This document shows positions 1 through 11,467 of a DNA stretch of 64,000 nt, piece by piece. Source of the DNA: Serpentinimonas maccroryi (GTDB lineage Bacteria > Pseudomonadota > Gammaproteobacteria > Burkholderiales > Burkholderiaceae_C); the NCBI RefSeq assembly GCF_000828915.1, contig NZ_AP014569.1, positions 248,001 through 312,000 on the forward strand, read 5' to 3'. The first letter of the stretch is position 1; each line of letters begins with the position of its first letter. The notes under the pieces are model-generated. The model was not told the DNA's origin. It saw only the letters and a program-made list of their open reading frames with translations, and did not search any database. The position numbers and the translations under genes are program-made.

Positions 1-1689
<1,689 letters not shown>

Positions 1690-1705
1690 GAAGGCGTGGC
1701 AAAGA

Positions 1706-3226
1706 TTAGGTGCACAGCCAGGTGCGGTAGTCCATCAAGTCCACGCAAGTCCAGCCCTGTTGCTGCAGGGCCTTGCGGTGGTCGGCTGAGAACCGTGGGG
1801 CGTAGAGAGCTTTTTCCTGCTTCCAGTATTTGAAGCGTTTGCCACTGCTGGTGGCCAGAAAGTCGTGGATGTGCTGTTCGGTTTTGGCCAATGAAGCGCG
1901 GTCGTGTTTGGTTTCCGAACGCTTGCAGCTGCCAAATCGCACGGTTTGGTTGTCGTTGTTGACGGCAACGATGTCGATTTCAATCAGCCTCGTCGAGTCG
2001 CGGGGGCGGTTCCAGTAGCCCGTGACCATGTCGGTCAAGGCAAAATCCCCCACATCCCGGCGTGAGGCTTCGGCCATGAGTTTGCGCACCATGCGCTCAA
2101 ACACATGCCCTTCGTGGGTGGCCAGTTTGCTGGACGTGATGGTCAGGGCCCTGGCAAGGGGCTGCACCCTGGCGGCTTGTACCCCCGGCTCTACCGCCGC
2201 CAACCAGGCGGCCAGAAAGTTGTCGCTTATTTGGTAGCGTGCCTGGCGACTGCCGGTGGTTTGGGCAAACACGGGTTGCTGCCGTTCAATGAGCCGGTAG
2301 CGGTCAATCAGGGTATTGAGGTAGTTGGCAATGGGTTTTTCGTCGCCAGTGCTGTGCTGGTAGGCGTCGCTGAGCTGCTGGTGGGCACACGGCTGCTGCT
2401 GGGCCAGCAGGCGCAGGATGGACACGCTGGCACCACGCAACTCTCGCATGAACCAGGTACCGGCTTCTTCGGCCAAGGGGGCCGAGGCGGAGAAGAACAA
2501 GGCTTGGACGGCCCGCATACCCAGGTGCGGCTGCGAGGCTTGGGCCTGGTCGGCAAAAACGTTCTGATTGGAGCAGTCGCGGTAGAACTTGGGCACTCCC
2601 TCGAACAGACCCCACAAACTCAGCCAGTCTTCGGGCTCGGTCACGTACTGGTCATCAAACACGTCGAACAGGGTACGAAAGTCCCAGTGGTCGAGCGCCA
2701 TGCGGTCGGTCACCCGCGCGTAGAGCGGGGAGCCGCGGTCTTCGAGCAGCGCCGTCATTTCGGTGTGGATGGAGCCTAGGACAAAGACACCGCCTTGGGC
2801 ACTACCGGTGAGCTGGTCCACCTCGGCCTGCAGCAACGAGGTGAAAGCCGACAGCGACTTGCGGTTGAAATACTGGAACTCATCCAGGATGACGACCCAG
2901 CCAGCACGGCACAGGACACCGATAGCCTTGGCCATGTCCGAGAACCGGCGCAGCTGGGCCGGCTGGACCTCAGGGGGTAAACCCAGTGGGGCCGCGGCTT
3001 TGAGCGCATCGGCAAACACCGAGACGACGTCGCGCTCGTCACTGTCGGGGACTTGCAGGTACACCGCCTGGCGGGCCTGTGGTAACGATTGCAAGGCTTC
3101 GCGGATGAGCGACGTTTTGCCAATCCGACGTCGACCGCTGATGGCGCAAAAGAACCAGCGGGGCTGAGACAGCAGCTTGCGCATGCTCTGCAGCTCGGTG
3201 TTGCGGCCGTAAAATTTCCAGGTCAT
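1706..3226 (-). CDS. AAA ATPase (archaeal-ATPase/DUF234-type) of the defence operon
   Basis: Protein of 506 aa. Residues 1-40 read FYGRNTEL followed by a Walker A loop GRRRIGKT (about 31-38); a Walker B stretch WVVILDEFQYF lies near residue 110. This is the layout of the archaeal-type ATPase family (STAND-like P-loop ATPases). The middle holds a winged-helix-like segment (YLNTLIDRYRLIERQQPVF). The C-terminus contains IEIDIVAVN followed by FGSCKRS, resembling the degenerate PD-(D/E)XK core of DUF234 proteins. It lies between the SNF2 helicase gene (66-bp AT-rich gap) and the methylase gene (16-bp gap), transcribed leftward with both. Such ATPases are not among the named DISARM or Druantia components as I know them, so its role (sensor, effector or accessory motor) is inference. 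Confidence 0.85.
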   Translation of the reverse strand: MTWKFYGRNTELQSMRKLLSQPRWFFCAISGRRRIGKTSLIREALQSLPQARQAVYLQVPDSDERDVVSVFADALKAAAPLGLPPEVQPAQLRRFSDMAKAIGVLCRAGWVVILDEFQYFNRKSLSAFTSLLQAEVDQLTGSAQGGVFVLGSIHTEMTALLEDRGSPLYARVTDRMALDHWDFRTLFDVFDDQYVTEPEDWLSLWGLFEGVPKFYRDCSNQNVFADQAQASQPHLGMRAVQALFFSASAPLAEEAGTWFMRELRGASVSILRLLAQQQPCAHQQLSDAYQHSTGDEKPIANYLNTLIDRYRLIERQQPVFAQTTGSRQARYQISDNFLAAWLAAVEPGVQAARVQPLARALTITSSKLATHEGHVFERMVRKLMAEASRRDVGDFALTDMVTGYWNRPRDSTRLIEIDIVAVNNDNQTVRFGSCKRSETKHDRASLAKTEQHIHDFLATSSGKRFKYWKQEKALYAPRFSADHRKALQQQGWTCVDLMDYRTWLCT

Positions 3227-3292
3227 AGATTAAGATGATTTGTTTATTGCTATTTGATTTTCGGCTATATTTATTTATTTATCAATGGTTTA
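3227..3292 (-). promoter_or_regulatory. AT-rich intergenic gap, possible internal promoter or module junction
   Basis: This 66-bp gap is strikingly AT-rich compared with both flanking genes and contains runs of TTTATT-type repeats. Read on the minus strand it offers a TTGATA hexamer with weak candidate -10 boxes downstream, so it could drive the ATPase and methylase genes separately. No convincing consensus pair can be fixed by eye. Confidence 0.3.
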
Positions 3293-6127
3293 TTAAGTAG
3301 GTTCACGCGTCGGTTGTGCTGGCACCAGCACATAAACCCCCATCACATCCACCGGCAAGCTGGCGGTGACTTGGTAGCTGCCGCGGGCCTCGGCGGCTTC
3401 ACGCACGCGTCGGTGGTCGGCCAAGAGGGCTTGAGCACGGGCTTTGGCGATGTCTTCCAGGGCGCCCTGCCAGCCGGGCAGGCTCTCGACCGCTTGCTGG
3501 ATGTGGCGGTCGCGAATAACGGGGGGCATGTTGCGAACGGCTTCGGTACCCAGCAAGGTACGGGCTTCGTTGAGACTGAGTTCAGCCAGACCCGCTGTGC
3601 CCGCTGCACTGACAGCCACGGTTTCTTCACACAGCATGAGCCGGGTGTTGCCTTCGCGGGTGACGCTGAGCTGGTGACGCAGGCGCAGCAGCAGCACCGT
3701 GGTTTTGAGCGTGACGTTGCCCACAAAGGCGGCGCCTGCACGGGCCACGCCATCGGCGTCCTCGTTCTGGCTGTCTAGAGCCTGCTCCAGCAGGGTATCG
3801 GCCAAGGCCGCCACCAACGGGTGGGTGCGCTGGATGAGCACAGCACCTTGGGCGGCAGGTTGTTTGAAGTCGATACGGATGGTGCCCGCCATGCCTTCGG
3901 CAGCCAAGCGTTCTTTCAAGGCAAGTGGTAACTCGCCCAGCGGCGCCTTGAAGTGGCTTTTGTAGGCTTCCAGACCTGCGCCGAGTTTGGACATGGCGCG
4001 GATGACGAAGCGTTGAACCTCTTCTGGTCCGCCCAGTACGGCTGCGGACTTGCGCCATTCGGGCAGCACGTCTTCTGGCTTCAAGCGGCGCTGAGCAAAG
4101 ATGGAGCGGTTCTTGGCGGCCTTTTCGCGGGCGCTTTGCCAGGCCGTTTCAATCTGCTGTGCAGGCTCGCCAAAATCAAAGCCGATTTGGGCTTGCTTCC
4201 CCACCGTGTTGTGCTTGCGCAGCAGCACGGCGTTGAGCAAAGCCTGGGTGAGCTTGCCTTCGTCGTCGGGCATGGGCACCAACACACCCAGCTCTTTGCG
4301 GATGCTCTCAGCCTTGCGCAGGATGACCTGAAGCACCGCGCCATCGACCGGGTTGTCTTCGCCGTACAGCATGGTGCTGCGCACCTCTTTGGCCTGCTGA
4401 CCAAAACGGTCCACACGGCCCTCCCGCTGTTCGTGGCGGGTGGGGTTCCAGCTCAGGTCGTAGTGCACCACCGCCGTGAACAGGCTTTGGAGGTTGATAC
4501 CCTCCGACAAGCAGTCGGTGGCGACCAGGATGCGTTGCTCGGTGTCGCCCAGTTCGGCCACTGCGGCTTCGCGTTCGCCAGGGGTGAGTTCACCGGTCAC
4601 GGCCTTGACCGTGGCATGTTTGAACTTGCCCCGAAGGAAATCGGCCAGGTAGTGGGCTGTGGCGATGTAGCGGCAGAACACCACGGGCTGGAAGCCTTCT
4701 TTGACCAGGCCTTGCAGGTGGTCGTAGAGCTTGGCCAGCTTGGGGTCGTTGGCGGCGCCGGCCAGTTTGTCGGCGGCGGCAATGAGGTCTTGCAAACGGG
4801 CGGTGTCTTCGGTTTGGGCTGCTGGTTCGATGTCGTCGGTGGACAAGGCGTCGTCTAGGCCGTCCATGACACGTTCGCTGGCTTGGGCTTCCAGCTCCTC
4901 CAACGACAGGTCGTCATCCTCTTGCTGGCCACTTTTGAGACGGGTACGCAAGGCGTTGACCGCTGCTTGTGGCGATGAGGAAATGCAACGCAACAGGGCC
5001 AAGGCGGCCCACCAGTTCATGCGCTGTTCGCGCTGGCCTTTGCCTTCAGACCGCTCCACCAGCTCGCGGGCGTAGTCGAGCACATCATTGAACAGTTGTC
5101 CCCAAGCACCCGTCAGGCGGTAGGTGATTTCCGCTGTCTTGCGGTCGGGGAACATGCTTGAGTCCTGCCATTCGGCAATGTCCGGGCGGCGGCGCTGGAC
5201 GAAATGGCGCGACAGGTCTTCGCGCAAGTCGGTACGGGCGCTAGGCGGCAGGTCTTTCAGCTGGGTGAAATCGGTACGCAACAGGCCCAACAGGTTGAAG
5301 AAGGCGTCTTCGTCGCCGCTGTGTGGTGTAGCGGTGAGCAGCACCATGTGACGCTGGGTGTTTTCAGCGAGGCCTTTGAGCAGTTGGTATCGCTGCTGAC
5401 GACCCTGGCCCCCTTGGGTGCAGGTGTGGGCTTCGTCCACGATGACGAATTCAGGGCAGAAGCGCTGAAACGCCTCGCGGCGGCGTTCGGACTTGATGTA
5501 GTCCAGACTGACCACGGTAAAGGGGTGGGCGTCGAACACCGATGTGCCCGGGGGCAGGTCTCTTTCCAGCCGGGTAGCGGAGCTGGTTCGCACCACCACG
5601 GCCTGGATGTGGAAGCGTTCTTCCAGTTCGCGTTGCCACTGTTCGCACAGGTGGGGCGGGCACAGCACGGCCATGCGCTGGATTTCGCCACGGTCGAGCA
5701 TTTCGCGGGCAATCAGGCTGCCCTCGATGGTCTTGCCGATACCCACGTCGTCGGCAATCAGCAGGCGTACGGTGCTCTGCTTCATAGCCATCAACAGTGG
5801 CACCAACTGGTAGGCACGGGGTTCCACCGCGATGTTGCCAAAACTGCGGAACGGGCCAGCACCACTGCGAAGCTTGAGCTGCAGGGCGTCCATCAACAAC
5901 TGGCTGGCCGAGTGGTTACGGGCTTGCTCGACCGTGGGCCATGGAAAGGTGGCCGGACCGACAGGTTGGCGCTCCAGCGGCAGGTAGATGAGGGACTCGT
6001 CTTTTTCGCCGCCACCCAGTGGGCGAAGGCGCAAAGTGTCGGTGGTGGATTCGGGCAGCACTATCCATTCGCGGCCACGGGCTGAGACGAGATTGCCAGG
6101 GTAAAACTCAGCAACGGGGGCGTTCAT
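3293..6127 (-). CDS. SNF2-family helicase (DrmD-like)
   Basis: Protein of 944 aa with complete SF2/SNF2 motifs: Walker A-type ADDVGIGKTIE at about 125-135, motif Ia region VLCPPHLCEQW, DEAH box in FVIVDEAHTC, motif III LLTATPHSG, and the C-terminal RecA lobe with ILVATDCLSEGINLQS and an arginine-finger motif HEQREGRVDRFGQ. The spelling DVGIGKT and the GEDN-type insert after motif VI match the COG0553 helicases that include DrmD of class 1 DISARM. About 115 residues precede the helicase core and about 350 follow it. It starts 15 bp after the stop of the large helicase gene, so the two are almost certainly co-transcribed. The likely role is ATP-driven translocation on, or remodelling of, invading DNA. 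Assignment to DrmD rather than another SNF2 subgroup needs profile comparison. Confidence 0.9.
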   Translation of the reverse strand: MNAPVAEFYPGNLVSARGREWIVLPESTTDTLRLRPLGGGEKDESLIYLPLERQPVGPATFPWPTVEQARNHSASQLLMDALQLKLRSGAGPFRSFGNIAVEPRAYQLVPLLMAMKQSTVRLLIADDVGIGKTIEGSLIAREMLDRGEIQRMAVLCPPHLCEQWQRELEERFHIQAVVVRTSSATRLERDLPPGTSVFDAHPFTVVSLDYIKSERRREAFQRFCPEFVIVDEAHTCTQGGQGRQQRYQLLKGLAENTQRHMVLLTATPHSGDEDAFFNLLGLLRTDFTQLKDLPPSARTDLREDLSRHFVQRRRPDIAEWQDSSMFPDRKTAEITYRLTGAWGQLFNDVLDYARELVERSEGKGQREQRMNWWAALALLRCISSSPQAAVNALRTRLKSGQQEDDDLSLEELEAQASERVMDGLDDALSTDDIEPAAQTEDTARLQDLIAAADKLAGAANDPKLAKLYDHLQGLVKEGFQPVVFCRYIATAHYLADFLRGKFKHATVKAVTGELTPGEREAAVAELGDTEQRILVATDCLSEGINLQSLFTAVVHYDLSWNPTRHEQREGRVDRFGQQAKEVRSTMLYGEDNPVDGAVLQVILRKAESIRKELGVLVPMPDDEGKLTQALLNAVLLRKHNTVGKQAQIGFDFGEPAQQIETAWQSAREKAAKNRSIFAQRRLKPEDVLPEWRKSAAVLGGPEEVQRFVIRAMSKLGAGLEAYKSHFKAPLGELPLALKERLAAEGMAGTIRIDFKQPAAQGAVLIQRTHPLVAALADTLLEQALDSQNEDADGVARAGAAFVGNVTLKTTVLLLRLRHQLSVTREGNTRLMLCEETVAVSAAGTAGLAELSLNEARTLLGTEAVRNMPPVIRDRHIQQAVESLPGWQGALEDIAKARAQALLADHRRVREAAEARGSYQVTASLPVDVMGVYVLVPAQPTREPT

Positions 6128-6142
6128 TCAGGTTGCTCAGGT

Positions 6143-9100
6143 TCAGTTGTTCATGCCAAGACCAAACAGGTCAGCGTTGGCTTTGAAGATGGAAGGCCAC
6201 TGCTCTTGTTCTTTGGGAAACCGCACGACTATAAGCCCCAAGTCTTCCAGTTTGCGGTTGGCTTCAGCATCCTTGGCCTTTTGGCTGTCGGAGTCGTGGT
6301 GGGGGCCGTCGATGAATACCGCTAGGCTGTAGTCGTCGTAATAAAAATCGGCATTGACCCCGGCAGCGGTCAGTGTGTGCTGCGCCCGGTCGGGCTTGAG
6401 GTAGCCGTGTGCCTCCACATGAGCAAGCCAGGCCTTTTCCAATGAGCTGGAAGACGAGCGTTCTAGCTCCGCGCTGTGTTGCTCAGGCGCACGGCCCTGG
6501 GAGCCTAGCGCCGAGGTGGATTCGGTCAGCCGGCACAGGATGTCGAGCAATTGACCGCCAGCCTGCTTGTCCTGGCGGTCAATCAACGGATGGTCGGGCT
6601 GGTTGTAGTACGACAGCAGGCAGCGGTAGCAGCCTGCCTCGCACATCGGTTGACCGTGCTCGTCCAGTTCCTGGGTGAGTTCGGACTTCGTCCAACCCGT
6701 GCCTTCGGACCCCTTGCGAAAGTGCATGATGCTTAGCGCTTCTGCCGCTACCGCCCGCAGGGCTAGAGGTTCGGTGGCGATGCGCGTGAGGACGCCTGCG
6801 CCGCCCTCTGCCGCCTCGAAGAACAGAATCGATTGGCGGTTGCTGCGCCCGGGCAGCGGCTCAGCCACGAGTTCGCTTTCCTCTAACTGATAGACCGCCT
6901 CAATGCCGCGCTTCAAGGCGTACTGCAAGGTGGTCATGGTGGACTCTTCCAGCACACCCAAACGGTGGTGCGGCATCACCACCAGGATGTTGCGGCGGTC
7001 TTCCACGAAGGGCACGATGCGTTGGGGCGGGGTTTTATCTGGCGGCGCATCCTCGCCTTCACCATCTCCGGCTTCGTTTTCGCCACCGACCCAGTGCCCG
7101 GTGACAGGGTTAATCATGAACCCGAGAACCTTTTTGTCCTTGCGCCGCTTCCAGCCGTAGTTCATACGCCAGATGGTCGCCGCAGGGCCGTACTGGAGCT
7201 CCAGCAATGGGCCTTGCTCATCGGAGACGATGGAAGTGACCATTTGCAACTTACCGTCGGCCTGAGCGAACTGCAGGGTGGTCTGCATTTCGTAACCCTG
7301 GCGCATCCGCTCTTCTTCGTTGGCGGTGATGCGCTCCGCCCGCTTGGTGGAGACGTTTTCGATGCGGTAGAGGTTCTTGACCTCTTCTGCGCCGTCCAAG
7401 GATGCGCCACAGGACACACAGCGGTCGGCATCCCGCTGGGTACGGAAATGGCCATAACCACACATGGGGCACAAGCGCGCCACCTCGGTGGGCAACTTGG
7501 CGCCGTCGGCCACCTGGTCCTGCCCACTGATGGTGAGCAAGGCTTTGGTGACCCTGTACTGGCTGCCTTCGTGATAAATCAGGCTGTACGGACCAAATTC
7601 GCTCAAGGCTAGGAAGCGGGGGCGAGACAGGAAGCTCTCGCGCCCGATGTTGCCGCGGCGAGCCGGAATGTAGGCCATCAGCGGCAGGCGTGGGAAGTTG
7701 TATCCCGGCAGGAAACCCTGACTGGCCAGGTAGCGGTAGGTGTAGAAATCGCTGTTGAAGGCGCTGTCACCTGCCAGCAGCAGGTCGCGCTGCTTGCGGG
7801 CCTCGTTGTGGCGCTGCTGAGCCTCACGCCGCTCACGCTCGCTGGCTGCGGGGTTGTTTTCTTTCTTGTAGTTGAGTTCGATGGCTTGAGCAGTAGCCTT
7901 ATAAAGGTCACGCCAGCGGTCCAGCGACTTGTCGAACTCGTTGAAGGCGCGCTGAAATACCGATTCTGGCCAGGTCGGCGTGAACCAGGGAGCTCGCTCG
8001 GGCGTGAGCTCGTCTTTGAGCATGCCAAGCACGGCCAAGCCGCGCTCGTGGGCCTTGCGCTGGGCAGCTGGCTTGGACAGCTCGTCTGCCAGGTCTGTAG
8101 TGAGCGGCAGGTCCTGAGGCTTCTCCATGTCGAGCAGGTCGCGAATGCTGTTGCCCAACTTCTTGCCCGTCTCGGCCAGCCAGATGGCTTGAAGATGGCT
8201 TTGCACCAACTCCCGATTGGCCAAATCCAGTGTTGGGGCGTTGACCTGACCGTGCACCATGCGAACAGGGTCACGGAAGTAATACTGGTCGTGTGGCGAC
8301 TGACTGGCACAGTAGGTGATGACCAACGCAGGCTGCCCTGCACGGCCTGCACGACCGCTGCGCTGAGCATAGTTGGCCGGCGTGGGCGGCACGTTGCGCA
8401 TGTAGACCGTGTTGAGCGAGGAAATGTCCACGCCCAGTTCCATAGTGGGTGAGCAGAACAGCACGGGCAGCCATTCGAGCTCATGCCCCTCCTTCGCTCG
8501 CCACTCTTCCCGGTCTTTGTCGGTAAAGCGGAAACGCGCTTCACGCTCCATGCGGTCGCCTTGTTCGACCTGGGCCGTGTGTTCGCGGGCTTCGAAATCG
8601 AACAGTCGGTGCGCCGGTTCACTTAGCAGCTTGGCGATGTTGCGGTAGAGATTGCGGAAGAACGCGTTTTCATGGGCTTGGCGGCCAGCGGTACCGTCAC
8701 CGATGGTCCACAGCATGGCACTTCCATTGAGCTGCCAGCCCGCCAACCCGAAGTCGGTTTCTTCCTTTCGGACCAAGCCATAGCTTTCTGCCGCCTTGAG
8801 TAAGGCCCAGATGACATCGCCGTAATTGGCGTCCTTGATGTCTTTGTAGTAGGGGTTGCCACCAACCCAGGTGCTGCCTTTTTTGAGCTCTTTGCCGAGG
8901 CGCGAACGGCTGGAGCCGATGACGAGGTATTCCTCCAGCTTTTGCCGCTTGATACGCGCGTTGGTGTCGTCTTTCGGGCGGCTGGTGACAAACCACTTGG
9001 CAGGTACCGGACGCTCGTCCTCGGTAAATCCCCAGGGCTCGCACAGGTTAGCGAAGCTGACGGTGCGCAACTGGTCGAGTTCCGTGCGGTCTAGGTAGCG

Positions 9101-11467
9101 GGATGCTACGCACAAGCCCTCACGCATGAAGCCAAACAACAAACGCAGCACATGTGCTCGCTCCGCCGGCCTCGCCGCGCGAAGAACCTGGGGGGCTTCG
9201 CTCCATTCCTGTTCGTCGGAGGCTAGGTCATCAATGTCTTGGTACTGGATTTGCATCAACCCCAGCTGTTCCAAGTTGGGGTTGTTGAAGCGCCAGCCCC
9301 TACGCAGGTCGTAAAACGCCCGATAGCCCAGAATGGACCGCATGGCGTCTTGCACCTGACGACGGCTGTTGCCCTTGACCTCGGGCTGCTGCATGTACTC
9401 AGCGCGGACGGCATGGTCGTCGCGATGAAAGCCCAGGGCCTCAAACACCGCATTCGCAATATCTTTTTCTGACAGGGTTTGCTGCGGCGCCGCCTCCAAG
9501 GCAGAGAACAAGGCTGCCCGGGTTAGAAGAACCTGCAGAAAGTCGTTGAAGTGACCCGCCTGCAAGGCAGCGTCTTGGCGGTTGTCTGAGAAGCCCAGGA
9601 CCTTTTTGGCCTCGGGCGACAGCTCATGGTCTTGCTCGTACAGGTAACGCAATGACGCCAAGGTCAGCATGGTGGTCGCTGAACTCCGGCCCTCGCCAGA
9701 CAATGACGTCAACCTAAGCGCGTCCTTTCCATTGCTGGTGTGGGTCACACCACAGGACAAGCAGAAGCGGAAGCTGCCTGGTATGAACCAGGCAGATAAG
9801 CCGCCCTCGTGAGTCAGAACACCGTCCGACCAAACTTTGACCGCCTGGGGAACAAATTTCTTGTAAGTAGGCTTCACGCGCCACTCACCATCGGCGCGCT
9901 CTTCCACCCAGGTCTCGGGGTAGTTTTCGGGATTGGCCTCGTCCCAGGCACGGGCCACATCGGGCATAAGGAAGCCGGCCTTGATACCGTCGTCTTCGTG
10001 CTCGCGCTCTTCGATGCTACGGACCGAGAAAGTCCGCCCCTCTACGGCGTCTTGGTCCCAAACTGGGATGTACTCCTGTCCACAATCCCGACAAAAGTGG
10101 ACTTTGTAGAGGTTCCGGCTTCTGTCGCCAGAGACATATTGCTGACCATCCAGCGTGACCGTACGGTGGCCAGGGGCCTCCAGAGTGGCAAAAACCTTAC
10201 CCCCACCAGAGATGAATTGGTGCAGCTTGAAAGCGAACAGTGACTTGCCCGAAGGGTCTGGAACGTTGTAGGCTCGGAGCAAGAAGCGTTGCAGGTAGTC
10301 GCTGCATTGCGCTTTATCAAGCCCAGATGCATCTGCCAGCAACTGTGCAGCATCGTCCAGGGTTTTTGGCTTAGCGCGCCGGGGTTTTCCGCTCTCGTAG
10401 GTCAAGCCCAGCGTGAGCTCCACCCAAATCGATACTGGGTGCTGCGCCATGGCAGCAAAATCGAGGTCTTGGGGTGCCCCTGCTTGGATGGCCTTCGCTA
10501 GCTTAGGGGTGACTGTTTCGAGGGTCTCAGTCTCTGGTGTGGTGCGCTTGAGCGTTTCGGTGATGATGTTGGTCACCGGAATCTTGGTGCCAAACAAGCG
10601 ACTAGCCACCTCTGCCACCTTGGCATTGCGCTCCACCTCAGTGCCATCGGTGGCCATGGTGGCCGACGTTCCGATACAGACCAACTGGTCAGCCAAGGTC
10701 TCTCGAACCCGGCGTACGAGCAGTGCCACATCTGCACCCTGTCGGCCACGGTAGGTGTGCAGCTCGTCCAGCACCAAAAATTTGAGTCCTTTGGCATTGG
10801 CAATGACTTGCTGGTCTATCGCGTTTTGCCGGGTGAGCAGCAACTCCAGCATCATGAAGTTGGTCAGCAAGATGTCCGGCGGATTGGCCTTCACGGCCTC
10901 CCGCTCTTCGGTGCTTTCTTGCCCCGTGAAGCGGCCAAATGTGACTGGACGGGTGCCCGGGTCAGCGCCGAGGAATTTTTTCAGCTCCTCGAGCTGGCTA
11001 TTGGCCAACGCGTTCATCGGGTAGACCACGATGGCTCGAGTTCGAGGGGTCTTGTCGACCTGCCTGGCTTTGAGGCAATGGTCAATGATGGGGATGAAGT
11101 ACGAGAGGGACTTGCCAGAGCCTGTGCCGGTGGTAAGGACGTAGCTTTCGCCTGCTGAAGCGAGGCTGATGGCTTCGACCTGATGCTTGTACAGGGGCAA
11201 CGAATGGCCGGCCGAGGCTGCGCTTTTGCCGAAACGGAAAATCTGGGCGCAGGCTTGACTGAGCTGCCCCGCCTCGCACAGGGACTCGACCGTGCCGCCT
11301 GGTTGAAAGTTGGGATTGACTTGGACGAGAGGCTCTGGCCAGTACTTTTGGGACGCGTACTCTGTGTCTACGAAAGCACGGATGTCATCGGCCTTGATGC
11401 GCGTGAAGCTTCGAGTGAACTCGGCGTACTCGTTGACTAGGTTCTGGCGAAACTCAAAAACGTTCAA
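6143..11467 (-). CDS. giant SF2 helicase with DUF1998/MZB-type zinc region and C-terminal Vsr/DUF559-like nuclease (DruE/DrmA-DrmB-like)
   Basis: Protein of 1774 aa. Start is a TTG at 11467 preceded by GGGGAG, giving the N-terminus MNVFEFRQNLVNEY. Motif I TTGTGSGKS is at 112-120, motif Ia VVYPMNALANSQ, motif II LDELHTYRGRQGADV near 235, motif III GTSAT. The second RecA lobe carries SPTMELGVDISSL and QRSGRAGRAGQ. Cysteine pairs appear at FCRDCGQEY, FCLSCG and CPMCGYG..CVSCG. Near the C-terminus, CEAGCYRCLLSYYNQPDH is the DUF1998/MZB signature seen in DruE, DrmB and MrfA. The last 90 residues (DFYYDDYSLAVFIDGPHHD..LEDLGLIVVRF) match the Vsr/DUF559 nuclease fold. It heads the leftward operon. 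An anti-phage helicase-nuclease is the best guess; a repair helicase is the alternative. Confidence 0.9.
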   Translation of the reverse strand: MNVFEFRQNLVNEYAEFTRSFTRIKADDIRAFVDTEYASQKYWPEPLVQVNPNFQPGGTVESLCEAGQLSQACAQIFRFGKSAASAGHSLPLYKHQVEAISLASAGESYVLTTGTGSGKSLSYFIPIIDHCLKARQVDKTPRTRAIVVYPMNALANSQLEELKKFLGADPGTRPVTFGRFTGQESTEEREAVKANPPDILLTNFMMLELLLTRQNAIDQQVIANAKGLKFLVLDELHTYRGRQGADVALLVRRVRETLADQLVCIGTSATMATDGTEVERNAKVAEVASRLFGTKIPVTNIITETLKRTTPETETLETVTPKLAKAIQAGAPQDLDFAAMAQHPVSIWVELTLGLTYESGKPRRAKPKTLDDAAQLLADASGLDKAQCSDYLQRFLLRAYNVPDPSGKSLFAFKLHQFISGGGKVFATLEAPGHRTVTLDGQQYVSGDRSRNLYKVHFCRDCGQEYIPVWDQDAVEGRTFSVRSIEEREHEDDGIKAGFLMPDVARAWDEANPENYPETWVEERADGEWRVKPTYKKFVPQAVKVWSDGVLTHEGGLSAWFIPGSFRFCLSCGVTHTSNGKDALRLTSLSGEGRSSATTMLTLASLRYLYEQDHELSPEAKKVLGFSDNRQDAALQAGHFNDFLQVLLTRAALFSALEAAPQQTLSEKDIANAVFEALGFHRDDHAVRAEYMQQPEVKGNSRRQVQDAMRSILGYRAFYDLRRGWRFNNPNLEQLGLMQIQYQDIDDLASDEQEWSEAPQVLRAARPAERAHVLRLLFGFMREGLCVASRYLDRTELDQLRTVSFANLCEPWGFTEDERPVPAKWFVTSRPKDDTNARIKRQKLEEYLVIGSSRSRLGKELKKGSTWVGGNPYYKDIKDANYGDVIWALLKAAESYGLVRKEETDFGLAGWQLNGSAMLWTIGDGTAGRQAHENAFFRNLYRNIAKLLSEPAHRLFDFEAREHTAQVEQGDRMEREARFRFTDKDREEWRAKEGHELEWLPVLFCSPTMELGVDISSLNTVYMRNVPPTPANYAQRSGRAGRAGQPALVITYCASQSPHDQYYFRDPVRMVHGQVNAPTLDLANRELVQSHLQAIWLAETGKKLGNSIRDLLDMEKPQDLPLTTDLADELSKPAAQRKAHERGLAVLGMLKDELTPERAPWFTPTWPESVFQRAFNEFDKSLDRWRDLYKATAQAIELNYKKENNPAASERERREAQQRHNEARKQRDLLLAGDSAFNSDFYTYRYLASQGFLPGYNFPRLPLMAYIPARRGNIGRESFLSRPRFLALSEFGPYSLIYHEGSQYRVTKALLTISGQDQVADGAKLPTEVARLCPMCGYGHFRTQRDADRCVSCGASLDGAEEVKNLYRIENVSTKRAERITANEEERMRQGYEMQTTLQFAQADGKLQMVTSIVSDEQGPLLELQYGPAATIWRMNYGWKRRKDKKVLGFMINPVTGHWVGGENEAGDGEGEDAPPDKTPPQRIVPFVEDRRNILVVMPHHRLGVLEESTMTTLQYALKRGIEAVYQLEESELVAEPLPGRSNRQSILFFEAAEGGAGVLTRIATEPLALRAVAAEALSIMHFRKGSEGTGWTKSELTQELDEHGQPMCEAGCYRCLLSYYNQPDHPLIDRQDKQAGGQLLDILCRLTESTSALGSQGRAPEQHSAELERSSSSSLEKAWLAHVEAHGYLKPDRAQHTLTAAGVNADFYYDDYSLAVFIDGPHHDSDSQKAKDAEANRKLEDLGLIVVRFPKEQEQWPSIFKANADLFGLGMNN

